DNA of 64,000 bases from JAMXLO01 sp963819855 (lineage in GTDB: Bacteria > Pseudomonadota > Alphaproteobacteria > Acetobacterales > Acetobacteraceae), in contig CAWFYC010000021.1 in NCBI GenBank assembly GCA_963819855.1, positions 682,001 through 746,000 of the forward strand, written 5' to 3'. Below the pieces are notes generated by a model. That model was not told where the DNA came from, made no database searches, and worked only from the letters and a program-made list of their open reading frames with translations. Positions 9,041-18,784 of the stretch are shown piece after piece (positions within the stretch are counted from its first letter, which is position 1; every line of letters begins with the position of its first letter). The translations under genes were made by a program, and so were the position numbers.

Positions 9041-10972
9041 ATGCCGCGATTCGCAACGCCAATGGCATTGCTTGCGTGTCTGCTGTTCGCGTTCGCGGGG
9101 CCCGCCGCGGCGCAGGGCAAGTACCACGAAGCGCCGGCGCTCGCCGATCAGGTGAAGGCCGGCAAGCTGCCGCCGGTCGAACAGCGTCTGCCCGAACAAC
9201 CGCTGGTGGTGCCAGTGGTCGAGAAGGTGGGCGAGTACGGCGGCGTCTGGCGACGCGCGTTCCTTGGTCCCGCCGACGCCAACAACTACGTGCGTGTCGT
9301 CTATGACGGCCTGTTCCGCTTCACCCCCGACGGCGCCGAGATCGAACCGAAGCTAGCCCTCGGCGCGAAGTCGTCGCCGGACTTCAAGGTCTGGACGATT
9401 CTGTTGCGCAAGGGCGCGCCGCTGGTCGGACGGCGTGCCGTTCACCGCGGATGACATCGTGTTCTGGTACAAGGACGTCCTGCTGAACAAGGACCTGACG
9501 CCGGCGCTGCCGACATGGATGCGCAACACGGACGGATCGGCGGCGAAGGTGGAGAAGATCGACGACTACACCGTGCAGTTCACCTACGACCGGCCGGCCA
9601 CGCTGTTCCTGTCGGAGGTCGCCAACCAGGACGGCGCCGATCGACCTACGCGATGTTCCTGCCGGCGCATTATCTGAAGCAGTTCCATCCCGCCTACACG
9701 CCGAAGGAGGAGCTGGATCAGGCCTGGCACAGGCGGCCAGCTTCAAGACGTGGACCGAGCTGTTCCGCCCGCGCCCAGCGACGTCGGCAGAACCCCGATC
9801 GCCCTACCATGGCGGCATGGATGCCGGTCACGCGGGTGAGCGATCCAGTGTTCACCATCGAGCGCAATCCGTACTATATCGGGGTCGATACGGCGGGGAA
9901 CCAGCTTCCCTATATCGACGAGGTCCGCTTCACCTATTTCGCCGACCAGCAGGCGCTAAATCTGCGGCCATCGCCGGCGACTTCGACATGCAGGCGCGGC
10001 ACATCCTGATGACCAACTATCCGGTGCTGAAGGAGCACGAGAAGGACGGCAAGTACCACGTCCTGATCTGGCCGACCTTCGGCGGCTCGGATGCGGTGGT
10101 CGCGTTCAACATGACCTACACGGCCGATCCGGTGATCGGCAAGCTGCTGGCGACCAAGGATTTCCGCATCGCGCTGTCGTACGCGATCAATCGCGACGAG
10201 ATCAAGGAATCGGTGTTCCTGGGTCTGGGTGAGGCGCGACAGGCCGTGCCGGCGCCGTGGCATCCGTACTATCCCGGCGACGAATGGGCGGACAAATACA
10301 CCGAGTACAATCCCGATCTCGCCAACAAGATGCTGGATGCGCTCGGTCTGACGAAGCGCGATGCGTCCGGTATCCGACTGATGGAGAACGGCAAGCCGGC
10401 GACGATCGAACTCAGCGTCGTGCCCGCGTTCGGTGCCTGGCCCGATGTGGCGCAGCTGGTCGCGAAGGAATTGGCAAGAAGGTCGGCATCAAGACCGTGG
10501 TGCAAATCCGCGAGCGCGCGCTGGACGTTCAACATGCGCGCTCGCCAATCAGTTGCAGACCGAGATCTGGAATGAGGACACCACGGCGTTCCCGTTCACC
10601 GGCGGCGCGAAGATCGATCCGCGCAACGTCCGCTCCAGACGCTGACGTGGTCCGCTGTACTATCGATTGGCTGAGCAGCGGCGGCAAGGAGGGCGTGGAG
10701 CCGATCGAGCCGCTGAAGCGGATCATGCAGCTGATCGACACGGCGCGCACGCGTCGGGCACGACGGCCAGGTGAAGGCGGCGCAGGAGCTGTTCACGCAT
10801 CTGGGCAGACAACGTGTTCGAGATCGGCACCGTCGGGCTGACGCCGATGGTGCAGGGCGTCGTCGTGGTCAACAGCAAGATGCACAACGTGCCGACGACG
10901 ATCGGAAATGACTGGCCGTTGCGCACGCCAGGCAATGCACGCACCGAGCAGTTCTTCTTCTCCTCCAAGTGA
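9041..10972 (+). pseudogene. Peptide ABC transporter substrate-binding protein (family 5), multiply frameshifted
   Basis: The fragments in three frames together give a family 5 solute-binding protein like the intact paralogue at 53917-55968. ATG 9041 begins a Sec signal peptide (ALLACLLFAFAGPAAAQ). Matching pieces include DQVKAGKLPPVEQRLPEQP, EYGGVWRRAFLGPADANNY, TADDIVFWYKDV, HYLKQFHPAY, TIERNPYYIGVDTAGNQLPY and NEDTTAFPFTGGAKIDPRN. Frame changes occur near 9420, 9645, 9728, 9785, 9968, 10474, 10537, 10640-10668, 10752 and 10806 (each within about 10 bases). For example, removing one C near 9420 restores the expected RWSDG before FTADD. The pieces between shifts look well conserved and carry no decay by substitution, so sequence error is as plausible as a recent pseudogene. 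The stop at 10970-10972 overlaps the permease start. Confidence 0.85.
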
Positions 10973-11957
10973 CGCGGTACATCATCCAGCGACTGCTGCT
11001 GCTGCCGTTCCTGCTGCTGGTCTACTCGTTTGTCATCTTCGTGATCATCCAGGCGCCGCCAGGGGATTTCCTGACGGCGTACGTGGCGACGCTGTCGGCG
11101 ACCGGCACGTCGATCACGGCCGATCAGATCGACTGCGCTGCGGCACGAGTATGGTTGGATCAGCCGTTCATCGTGCAGTACCTGTACTGGCTGCGCGATC
11201 TGCTGTCCGGTCATCTCGGCCTGTCGCTGGAATACCAGCGGCCGAATGCCGAGTTGATCGGCGAGCAGCTTGGGCTGACGGTGGCGCTGGCTGTGATGGC
11301 GTTCGTGCTGACCTGGCTGATCGCGGTGCCGGCGGGGATCTATTCGGCGACGCATCGGCGGTCGCTGCTCGACCACGTCATCACGGTGATCAACTACGTC
11401 GGCGTCGCCACGCCGAACTTCATGCTGGCGCTGATCCTGATGTGGATCGCGTTCGCGTATTTCGGCATCAGCATCACGGGGCTGTTCTCGCCGGAATACG
11501 TCGATGCACCGTGGAGCGTGGGCACGTGTCGTCGATCTGCTGGCAGCATATCTGGCTGCCGGCGCTGGTGCTGGGCATTGCCGGCACCGCGCGGTTGACA
11601 CGGATCATGCGGGCGAATCTGCTGGACGAGCTGAACAAGCCGTACGTGGTGACGGCGCGGGCGAAGGGAATGCGCGAGTGGCGGCTGGTGCTGCGCTATC
11701 CGGTGCGGCTGGCGCTCAATCCGCTGGTGAGCACGATCGGTTGGTATCTGCCGCAACTGTTCTCCGGCAGCCTGATCGTCGCGACGGTGATGAACCTGCC
11801 GAATATCGGGCCACTGCTGCTGCGGGCGCTGATCAATCAGGACATGTATCTGGCTGGGGCGATTCTGCTGATCTACTCGTTCCTGACCATCGTGGGCACG
11901 CTGCTGTCGGACATCGCACTGGCGATGATGGATCCGCGCATCCGGATGGAGACGTAG
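10969..11957 (+). pseudogene. Peptide ABC transporter permease (DppB-like), frameshifted
   Basis: GTG 10969 overlaps the end of the binding-protein gene. Frame 1 encodes RYIIQRLLLLPFLLLVYSF and the periplasmic and membrane segments to about 11515; after shifts near 11517 and 11548 another frame continues with LPALVLGIAGTARLTRIM, the ATPase-contact EAA-like loop (RANLLDELNKPYVVTARAKG) and the C-terminal membrane part. A compensating pair of shifts near 11131 and 11154 replaces the expected ALRHEYG with CAAARVW before LDQPF. The equivalent intact protein is at 56076-57068 (330 residues). Apart from the shifts, the sequence is full length. Confidence 0.82.
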
Positions 11958-11983
11958 CTATGGCGGACTTGCAGAGGATATTT

Positions 11984-12073
11984 CCTCTCCCATTGCGGGA
12001 GGGGGTTGGAGGAGGGGGCCATGGCAATGGCGCCGCCACCTCCCCCCAACCCCCTCCCGCAAGGGGAGGCGGA
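11984..12073. repeat. Imperfect inverted repeat related to the 3467-3563 element
   Basis: C-tract and G-tract arms (left about 11984-12020, right about 12039-12073) carry the same CATTGCGGGAGGGGG / CCCCTCCCGCAAGGGGAG core as the perfect palindrome at 3467-3563, with several mismatches. It lies between the two permease genes of the first peptide ABC cluster, so unlike the first copy it interrupts an operon. Confidence 0.8.
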
Positions 12074-12081
12074 GCTTAACG

Positions 12082-13196
12082 GTGTCAGACGTCCAGACCA
12101 TCGGCGCGGTGGCCGAGGAACGGATCGCGGTCGCTTCCAACTGGAAGCTGGTGTGGTGGCGCTTTCGCCGGCATCATCTCGCGATGGTCAGTGCCGGCGT
12201 GCTGATTTGCCTGTACCTCGTCGTGCTGTGCCCGGACTTCTTCAGCACACAGGACCCTGAACGGACCGATGCGCGTCAGGCCTTCATCCCGGTGCAGATG
12301 CTGCACTTCTTCGATGACGGCTGGAATCCCTGGGTCCCGGCCATCGTCGGCAAGCGCAATCCGGTGACGCTGCGGATGGAATGGACCACCGACCCGCAGC
12401 GCAAAGTCCACGTGAGTTTCTTCACTCGCGGCAGAGCCTTACCGGATGCTCGGACTGTTCTCGACCAATATCCACCTGCTCGGCGCCGCCGATCCCGGCG
12501 CAGCGCATCTTCCTGCTCGGGTCGGACCGGCTGGGCCGCGACCAGTGGTCGCGCATCATGCACGGCACGCAGACATCGATGACGGTCGGGCTGGTCGCCG
12601 TCACGCTCAGCGTCATCTTCGGCGTCGTGCTGGGCGGCATCTCCGGCTATTTCGGCGGCGTCATCGACCTCGTGATTCAGCGGCTGATCGAGCTGCTGCA
12701 ATCGGTGCCGACCATCCCGATCTGGCTTGCCCTGTCTGCGGCATTGCCGCGCGACTGGACGCCGATCCAGGTGTTCTTCGCCATCACCGTGATCCTGTCC
12801 CTGATCGGCTGGACCACACTGGCGCGCGAAGTGCGCGGCCGCTTCCTCGCGCTGCGCGAGGAGGACTTTGTGTTGGCGGCACGCCTCGCCGGCTGCGGCC
12901 GCATGCGCATCATCCTGCGCCACATGGTGCCGACCTTCCTCAGCCACATCATCGCCACCAGTTCGCTCGCCATCCCGGTGATGATCATCAACGAGACCTC
13001 GCTGTCGTTCCTCGGTCTCGGCATCCGCCCGCCGGCGATCAGCTGGGGCGTGCTGTTGCAGGAGGCGCAGAACATCCAGACGCTGGCGCTGGCGCCGTGG
13101 CTGCTGATCCCGGGCCTCATCGTCATCGTCGCGGTGCTGGCGTTCAACCTGGTGGGCGACGGCCTGCGCGATGCCTCCGATCCCTACAGCCACTGA
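12082..13196 (+). pseudogene. Peptide ABC transporter permease (DppC-like), frameshifted
   Basis: GTG 12082 starts SDVQTIGAVAEERIAVASNW followed by WWRFRRHHLAMVSAGVLIC, matching the N-terminus of the intact paralogue (57065-58195). Shifts near 12433 and 12497 move the frame through MLGLFSTNIHLLGAADP to IFLLGSDRLGRDQWSRIMHG and then the full conserved C-terminal membrane domain, including the ATPase-contact loop ALREEDFVLAARLAG and the end SDPYSH. Like its paralogue it has a long periplasmic insert after the first helix. The last 26 bases overlap the next ATPase gene. Only the insert region is affected by the shifts. Confidence 0.82.
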
Positions 13197-14196
13197 CCCG
13201 CTGCTCAGCGTGCGCGACCTGCGCGTGTCGTTCCGCCTGGACGAAGGCACCGTGCGCGCGGTCGATGGTGTCAGCTTCGACGTGTTCCCCGGCCAGGTGG
13301 TCGGCATCGTCGGCGAAAGCGGCTGCGGCAAGAGCGTGACGATGCGCGCGATCCTGCAACTGATCGATCCGCCGGGCCGCATCACCAGCGGAGAAATCCT
13401 GTACCGTCAGGGCGCGACGCCGATCGACCTAACCCGTTTGCCGCCGCGCGGCCGCCTGATGCGCGACCTGCGCGGCGCCGAGATCGCGCTGATCCCGCAG
13501 GAGCCGATGGCGGCATTCAGTCCGGTGCATACAGTGGGTGTGCAGATCATCGAAGCGATCATGCTGCACGAGCGCTGCGGCCGCGAGCAGGCGCGCGCGA
13601 CGACCGTGGAGCTATTCCGCGATGTCGGCATCTCGATGCCCGAGCAGCGGATCGACGCGTATTCCTGGCAGCTATCCGGTGGACTGCGCCAGCGCGCGAT
13701 GATCGCCATGGCGCTGTCGTGCAAGCCGCGGCTGCTGATCGCCGACGAACCGACCACCGCGATCGACGTGACCACGCAGGCGCAGATCCTGGCGCTGCTG
13801 CGCGAGCTGCAACGCAAGTACGACACCGCGATCATCTTCATCACGCACGATCTCGGCGTGATCGCGCAGATGGCGAACTACGTGGTGGTGATGTATCTCG
13901 GCCGCATCATGGAAGAAGGTCCGGTGGACGAGATCTTCCATGCGCCGCTGCATCCCTACACCAAGGCGCTGCTGCGCTCGATCCCGAGCCTGAACAGCGA
14001 GACCCGCACCGCGTTGCCGGTGATAGCGGGCACCCTGCCGCATCCGTTCAACCGGCCACCCGGCTGCCCGTTCCACCCACGCTGCGAGGACATTATTTCC
14101 GGTTGCTGCGCCACCGCGGTTCCGGCGCTGCATACGCTCGGGCCGCGTCGGGCGGTGAGCTGCTTCCTGCACAGCGACGTGGCCGAACCGGCATGA
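13171..14196 (+). CDS. Oligopeptide/dipeptide ABC transporter ATP-binding protein (DppD/OppD)
   Basis: An intact 341-residue ATPase of the OppD type. Walker A GESGCGKSVTMRAILQL, the Q-loop IPQEPMAAFSPVHTVG, signature QLSGGLRQRAMIAMAL, Walker B LLIADEPTTAIDVT and the C-terminal oligopeptide domain with the cysteine-containing PPGCPFHPRCEDI (typical of OppD/DppD, where the cysteines can bind an iron-sulfur cluster). It starts inside the broken permease gene. Its intactness next to three broken partners is notable; it may serve another permease or be the reason to suspect sequence error upstream. Confidence 0.9.
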   Translation: MPPIPTATDPLLSVRDLRVSFRLDEGTVRAVDGVSFDVFPGQVVGIVGESGCGKSVTMRAILQLIDPPGRITSGEILYRQGATPIDLTRLPPRGRLMRDLRGAEIALIPQEPMAAFSPVHTVGVQIIEAIMLHERCGREQARATTVELFRDVGISMPEQRIDAYSWQLSGGLRQRAMIAMALSCKPRLLIADEPTTAIDVTTQAQILALLRELQRKYDTAIIFITHDLGVIAQMANYVVVMYLGRIMEEGPVDEIFHAPLHPYTKALLRSIPSLNSETRTALPVIAGTLPHPFNRPPGCPFHPRCEDIISGCCATAVPALHTLGPRRAVSCFLHSDVAEPA

Positions 14197-15206
14197 CCGC
14201 GCCGCTGCTCGACGTGCGCGGGCTGCGCAAATTCTTTCCGATCGCGAAGGGCATGTTGCGCCGTGTCACCGGCCACGTGCGCGCGGTGGACGACGTGAGC
14301 TTCACCGTGCAGGAAGGCGAGGCGCTCGGCCTGGTGGGCGAAAGCGGCTGCGGCAAGACCACCACCGCACGCTGCATCCTGCGCGCCATCGACCCCACCG
14401 AAGGCCAGATTCTGTATCGCATGCGCGACGACGCGATCGTCGATCTGGCGCCGATGTCGGCAGCGGATCTGGGGCCGCTGCGCAAAGAGATCCAGATGAT
14501 CTTCCAGGATCCGTTCGGCTCGCTCAATCCGCGTATGACGCTGTTCGACAATGTCGGTGAGCCATTGCTGGTGCACGGCATGCGAAGGCGCAGGGAGCGG
14601 ATGGATCGGGTGGCGGAACTGCTGCGCCTGGTTGGGCTGCGGCCGGAGTTCATGCATCGGTTCCCGCACGCGTTCAGCGGCGGACAGCGACAACGGATCG
14701 GCATTGCCCGCGCACTGGCAACCGGCCCACGGCTGGTGGTGGCGGACGAGCCGGTGTCAGCGCTGGACGTGTCGGTACAGGCACAGGTGCTGAACCTGTT
14801 GCTGGAGCTGCAAACGCGGTTACGGCTGACGTTCCTGTTCGTGGCGCACGATCTGTCGGTGGTACGACACATCTGTGACCGCGTGGCCGTGATGTATGTC
14901 GGGCAACTGGTCGAACTGGCACCGACCGATGCGGTGTTCCGGCGGCCGCGGCATCCTTACACAGCGGCACTGATGCGCGCGGTGCCGATCCCCGATCCGC
15001 GCGTGTCGGGGACGGATGCGATCCTGAGGGGCGAGGTGCCGAGCCCTGCGTCACCGCCGTCCGGTTGCTATTTCCATCCGCGCTGCAGGTTCGCCGAGGA
15101 ACGCTGCCAGCGCGAGGCGCCGGTATTGCAGGAGGTCACGCCGGGGCATTTCGCGCGCTGCCACTTCGCGGCACAGTTGGAGCTGGGGGTTGCGCAAGCC
15201 GCATAA
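14193..15206 (+). CDS. Oligopeptide/dipeptide ABC transporter ATP-binding protein (DppF/OppF)
   Basis: An intact 337-residue partner ATPase. It opens with LLDVRGLRKFFPIAKGMLRR, has Walker A GESGCGKTTTARCIL, the OppF-typical IQMIFQDPFGSLNPRMT, signature AFSGGQRQRIGIARALA, Walker B LVVADEPVSALDVSVQ, and the C-terminal PPSGCYFHPRC region. ATG 14193 overlaps the previous stop by four bases. It closes the first peptide ABC cluster. Confidence 0.92.
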   Translation: MTAPLLDVRGLRKFFPIAKGMLRRVTGHVRAVDDVSFTVQEGEALGLVGESGCGKTTTARCILRAIDPTEGQILYRMRDDAIVDLAPMSAADLGPLRKEIQMIFQDPFGSLNPRMTLFDNVGEPLLVHGMRRRRERMDRVAELLRLVGLRPEFMHRFPHAFSGGQRQRIGIARALATGPRLVVADEPVSALDVSVQAQVLNLLLELQTRLRLTFLFVAHDLSVVRHICDRVAVMYVGQLVELAPTDAVFRRPRHPYTAALMRAVPIPDPRVSGTDAILRGEVPSPASPPSGCYFHPRCRFAEERCQREAPVLQEVTPGHFARCHFAAQLELGVAQAA

Positions 15207-15265
15207 CGGTCTCTATTCGAGTTTCGCGATCGCAGAGCGTATGTGCCATCAGCCGAGGGGTTCGC

Positions 15266-16168
15266 ATGCTTTGGCCAGTTTCATCCCGTCACTCTCGATT
15301 GATGATCCGTTGCTGCGGTCTGCTGGCGCTGGCGGGCTGCCAGCCGGCCGTGCTCGATCCGCAAGGTCCTATCGGCGCCGCGGAGAAGACCATCCTGATC
15401 AACTCGCTCGCCATCATGCTCGCGATTGTCGTCCCGACGATCGTTGCGACTCTTGCCTGTGCCTGGTGGTACCGGTCGTCCAACACCCGGGCGCGCTTTC
15501 TGCCGGACTGGGCATATTCGGGCCAGCTGGAGCTGATCGTATGGGCGATTCCTCTGCTGACCATCATGCTGTTGGGAGGTGTGGCCTGGGTCGGCTCGCA
15601 CGACCTGGACCCGGCGAAGCCGCTGGCGTCGAACGACGCGCCGCTCAATGTCCAGGTCGTGTCACTGGACTGGAAATGGCTATTCATATACCCCGACCAG
15701 CACGTCGCGAGCGTGAACCACCTGGTGATTCCCGCTGGCGTGCCGGTCCATTTCGCCCTGACATCGGCAAGCGTGATGAATGCCTTCTTCATCCCCCAAC
15801 TGGGCAGCATGATCTACACGATGAACGGCATGGAGACGCGGCTCAACCTGCTCGCTGACGCACCAGGCGTGTTCCCCGGTCTGTCGAGCCATTACAGTGG
15901 CGACGGCTTCTCGGACATGCACTTCGACGTAGAGGCGGTGGCGCCCGACCGCTTCGCCGCCTGGGTCGATGCGACACGCAACAGCGGTGCGGCGTTGACC
16001 GCGCAGAGCTATGCGGATCTTGCCAGGCAGAGCACGAACGTCGCGCCGTTCACCTTTCGCGATGTCGAGCCCGACCTGTTCCAGCGGATAGTTTCGCAGG
16101 CGCTGCCGCCAGGTCCTGGACCGGTCGAAGAGACCAATCCGGGTGCATCCAAGCGGGCGGAGAACTAG
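15266..16168 (+). CDS. cyoA: Cytochrome o ubiquinol oxidase subunit II
   Basis: Subunit II of the bo3-type quinol oxidase, a 300-residue lipoprotein. ATG 15266 follows a GAGGGG ribosome-binding site and gives a signal sequence with lipobox LALAGC (about residue 22). Two membrane helices follow (about 45-70 and 90-112), then the periplasmic cupredoxin domain with DLDPAKPL, VVSLDWKWLFIYPDQ, IPAGVPVHFALTS, MNAFFIPQLGSMIYTMNGM and FSGDGFSDM-like SGDGFSDMHF. The CuA ligands of cytochrome c oxidases are absent, as expected for a quinol oxidase. First gene of cyoABCD. Confidence 0.95.
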   Translation: MLWPVSSRHSRLMIRCCGLLALAGCQPAVLDPQGPIGAAEKTILINSLAIMLAIVVPTIVATLACAWWYRSSNTRARFLPDWAYSGQLELIVWAIPLLTIMLLGGVAWVGSHDLDPAKPLASNDAPLNVQVVSLDWKWLFIYPDQHVASVNHLVIPAGVPVHFALTSASVMNAFFIPQLGSMIYTMNGMETRLNLLADAPGVFPGLSSHYSGDGFSDMHFDVEAVAPDRFAAWVDATRNSGAALTAQSYADLARQSTNVAPFTFRDVEPDLFQRIVSQALPPGPGPVEETNPGASKRAEN

Positions 16169-16169
16169 C

Positions 16170-18173
16170 ATGTTGGGCAAGCTGAGCTGGGCCGCCATTC
16201 CGCTCGACCAGCCGATTCCGCTGGTCGCGGCCGGGCTGGTCGGCTTCATCATCTTCTGTGTGCTGGTCTACGTAACCCTGAAGGGCTGGCTGCCGTATCT
16301 GTGGCGTGAATGGATCACCAGCGTCGATCACAAGCGGATCGGCGTGATGTACGTCCTGCTCGCCGCGGTGATGCTGCTGCGCGGCTTCTCCGACGCGATC
16401 ATGATGCGGTCGCAGCAGGCGCTGGCGTTCCAGGCGCCGGGCTATCTGCCGCCCGAGCACTACGACCAGATCTTCTCGGCCCATGGCACGCTGATGATCT
16501 TCTTCGTCGCGATGCCGTTCGTGATCGGGCTGATGAACGTCGTCGTCCCGTTGCAGCTCGGCGTGCGTGACGTGGCGTTCCCCACGCTCAACTCGGTCAG
16601 CTTCTGGCTGACGGCGACGGGCGCGCTGCTGGTCAACGTCTCGCTGGTGGTGGGCGAGTTCGCGCGCACCGGCTGGCTGGCCTATCCGCCGCTGTCCGAG
16701 CTGACCTATTCACCCGGCGTCGGCGTCGATTACTACCTATGGTCGCTGCAGATCTCCGGCGTGGGCACGCTGCTGACCGGCGTCAACTTCGTCACCACGA
16801 TCCTGAAGCTTCATGCGCCGGGCATGACCTATATGCGCATGCCAATGTTCTGCTGGACCGCGCTCGCCTCCAGCCTGCTGATCGTCGCGGCCTTCCCGAT
16901 CCTGACTGCGACCTTCGCCATGCTGCTGCTGGACCGCTATCTCGGCTTTCATTTCTTCACCAATGAGGCCGGCGGCAACATGATGATGTTCATCAACCTG
17001 ATCTGGGTGTGGGGTCATCCGGAGGTGTATATCCTCGTGCTGCCGGCATTCGGGGTATTCTCCGAGGTGGTGTCGACCTTTTCGGGCAAGCCGCTGTTCG
17101 GCTACCGGTCCATGGTGATGGCGACGCTGGCGATCTGCATCCTCGCCTTCATGGTGTGGCTGCATCACTTCTTCACCATGGGTGCCGGCGCCGATGTTAA
17201 CGCGGTGTTCGGCGTCGCGACGATGATCATCGCGGTGCCGACCGGCGTGAAGGTGTTCAGTTGGTTGTTCACCATGTACGGCGGCCGCATCGTCTACACC
17301 ACGCCGATGCTGTGGTCGCTCGGCTTCATGGTCACGTTCGTCCTGGGCGGCATGACGGGCGTGCTGCTGGCGGTCCCGCCGGCCGACTTCGTGCTGCACA
17401 ACAGCCTGTTCCTGGTGGCGCACTTCCACAACGTGATCATCGGCGGCGTGCTGTTCGGCGCGTTCGCCGGCTACACCTATTGGTTCCCGAAGGCGTTCGG
17501 CTTCCGCCTGCACGAGGGTCTGGGCAAGGCAGCGTTCTGGTGCTGGTTCATCGGCTTCTACCTGGCATTCATGCCGCTCTACGTGCTGGGGCTGATGGGC
17601 ATGACGCGCCGCATGCAGCACTACGACGTTCCGGCATGGCACCCCTGGCTGCTGGTGGCGGCGCTTGGGGCAGCCGTGATTCTGGCCGGGATCGCGTTCC
17701 AGGTCGCGCAGCTCACGGTCAGCATCCGCCGGCGCGAGCAGCTTCGCGACGTGACCGGCGATCCGTGGAACGGCCGCTCGCTGGAATGGGCCACGGCATC
17801 GCCGCCGCCGGCGTTCAATTTCGCCGAGCTGCCGCATGTCGAGGCAAGAGACGACTATTGGATCACCAAGCAGCGTATCCGACAGCGGGCTAGGCTCGAC
17901 GATGAACCACGCTATGAAGACATCGAGGTGCCGCGCAACAGCGCGACCGGCTTTGTCTGCGCCTTCTTCGCGACGTTCATGGGGTTCGCGCTGATCTGGC
18001 ATATCTGGTGGCTGGTCGGTGCGGCCTTTCTTGGCGCGTTCGTGACCTTCGTCGTGTTCGCCTGGCGGGACCGTACCGAGGATCGCATTTCGGCGGACGA
18101 GGTGGCGCGCATCGACCGGGCCAACCGCAGCGCCCGCAGCGCGGAACTGACCCAGATGCAGCCCGCGCAATGA
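16170..18173 (+). CDS. cyoB: Cytochrome o ubiquinol oxidase subunit I
   Basis: The 667-residue catalytic subunit that reduces oxygen to water and pumps protons. ATG 16170 starts one base after the cyoA stop. Visible cofactor residues are the low-spin heme His in AHGTLMIFF, the CuB His-Tyr pair in WGHPEVYIL, the two CuB histidines in LHHFFTMGAG and the heme histidines in AHFHNVIIGG. The K-channel region (SGKPLFGY, GGRIVY) and the long C-terminal extension with two extra helices typical of CyoB (with DYWITKQR) are present. Confidence 0.97.
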   Translation: MLGKLSWAAIPLDQPIPLVAAGLVGFIIFCVLVYVTLKGWLPYLWREWITSVDHKRIGVMYVLLAAVMLLRGFSDAIMMRSQQALAFQAPGYLPPEHYDQIFSAHGTLMIFFVAMPFVIGLMNVVVPLQLGVRDVAFPTLNSVSFWLTATGALLVNVSLVVGEFARTGWLAYPPLSELTYSPGVGVDYYLWSLQISGVGTLLTGVNFVTTILKLHAPGMTYMRMPMFCWTALASSLLIVAAFPILTATFAMLLLDRYLGFHFFTNEAGGNMMMFINLIWVWGHPEVYILVLPAFGVFSEVVSTFSGKPLFGYRSMVMATLAICILAFMVWLHHFFTMGAGADVNAVFGVATMIIAVPTGVKVFSWLFTMYGGRIVYTTPMLWSLGFMVTFVLGGMTGVLLAVPPADFVLHNSLFLVAHFHNVIIGGVLFGAFAGYTYWFPKAFGFRLHEGLGKAAFWCWFIGFYLAFMPLYVLGLMGMTRRMQHYDVPAWHPWLLVAALGAAVILAGIAFQVAQLTVSIRRREQLRDVTGDPWNGRSLEWATASPPPAFNFAELPHVEARDDYWITKQRIRQRARLDDEPRYEDIEVPRNSATGFVCAFFATFMGFALIWHIWWLVGAAFLGAFVTFVVFAWRDRTEDRISADEVARIDRANRSARSAELTQMQPAQ

Positions 18174-18784
18174 GCGCCGTGCTCGACGCGCGCACCGCCT
18201 CGCACGCGGCGCTGGGCCCGGCCTCCAGGCGGGTGATCGTCGGTTACGGCTTCTGGATCTTCCTGCTCAGCGACATCATCATGTTCTCCGCGTTCTTCGC
18301 GACCTATGCGGTGTTGTCGGGGGAGACCGCGGGCGGCCCGAGTGGCGCCGATCTGTTCAACCTGGACATCGTGGCACTCGAGACGGCGTGCCTGCTGCTG
18401 TCCAGCTTCACCTGCGGTGTCGCGAGCATCGGCGCCCGCGCCCACAGAGCCCTGATGTATTACGGCAGCATGGCGATGACCGCAGTGCTGGGAGCGGCGT
18501 TTCTGTTCCTGGAGATTCGTGAGTTCGCCGGCCTGATCGCGCGGGGTGCCGGACCAAGTCGCAGCGCCTTCCTGTCGGCCTACTTCACCTTGGTCGGATG
18601 TCATGGCCTGCATGTCACGCTAGGGATGCTGTGGCTGCTGACCATGATGGCGCAGGTGTTTGCCAAGGGCTTCCGCGCCGACATCCTGCGCCGGGTCCTG
18701 TGCTTCGCCCTGTTCTGGCACACACTGGACATCGTCTGGGTCGGGATCTTCACGGTGGTCTATCTGATGGGGGTGGCGCAATGA
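18170..18784 (+). CDS. cyoC: Cytochrome o ubiquinol oxidase subunit III
   Basis: A 204-residue subunit with five membrane helices. It starts at ATG 18170 in a four-base overlap with cyoB. Family signatures are GYGFWIFLLSDIIMFSAFFATYAVL, the acidic helix residues in LVALETACLLLSS-like DIVALETACLLLSSF, and the C-terminal HGLHVTLGMLWLL and CFALFWHTLDIVWVGIF. Required for assembly and stability of the oxidase. Confidence 0.95.
   Translation: MSAVLDARTASHAALGPASRRVIVGYGFWIFLLSDIIMFSAFFATYAVLSGETAGGPSGADLFNLDIVALETACLLLSSFTCGVASIGARAHRALMYYGSMAMTAVLGAAFLFLEIREFAGLIARGAGPSRSAFLSAYFTLVGCHGLHVTLGMLWLLTMMAQVFAKGFRADILRRVLCFALFWHTLDIVWVGIFTVVYLMGVAQ

Noticed and set aside
16737..18170. 477-codon minus-strand frame opposite cyoB
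   Set aside because: cyoB with all heme and copper ligands is on the other strand; the antisense product has no recognisable feature.
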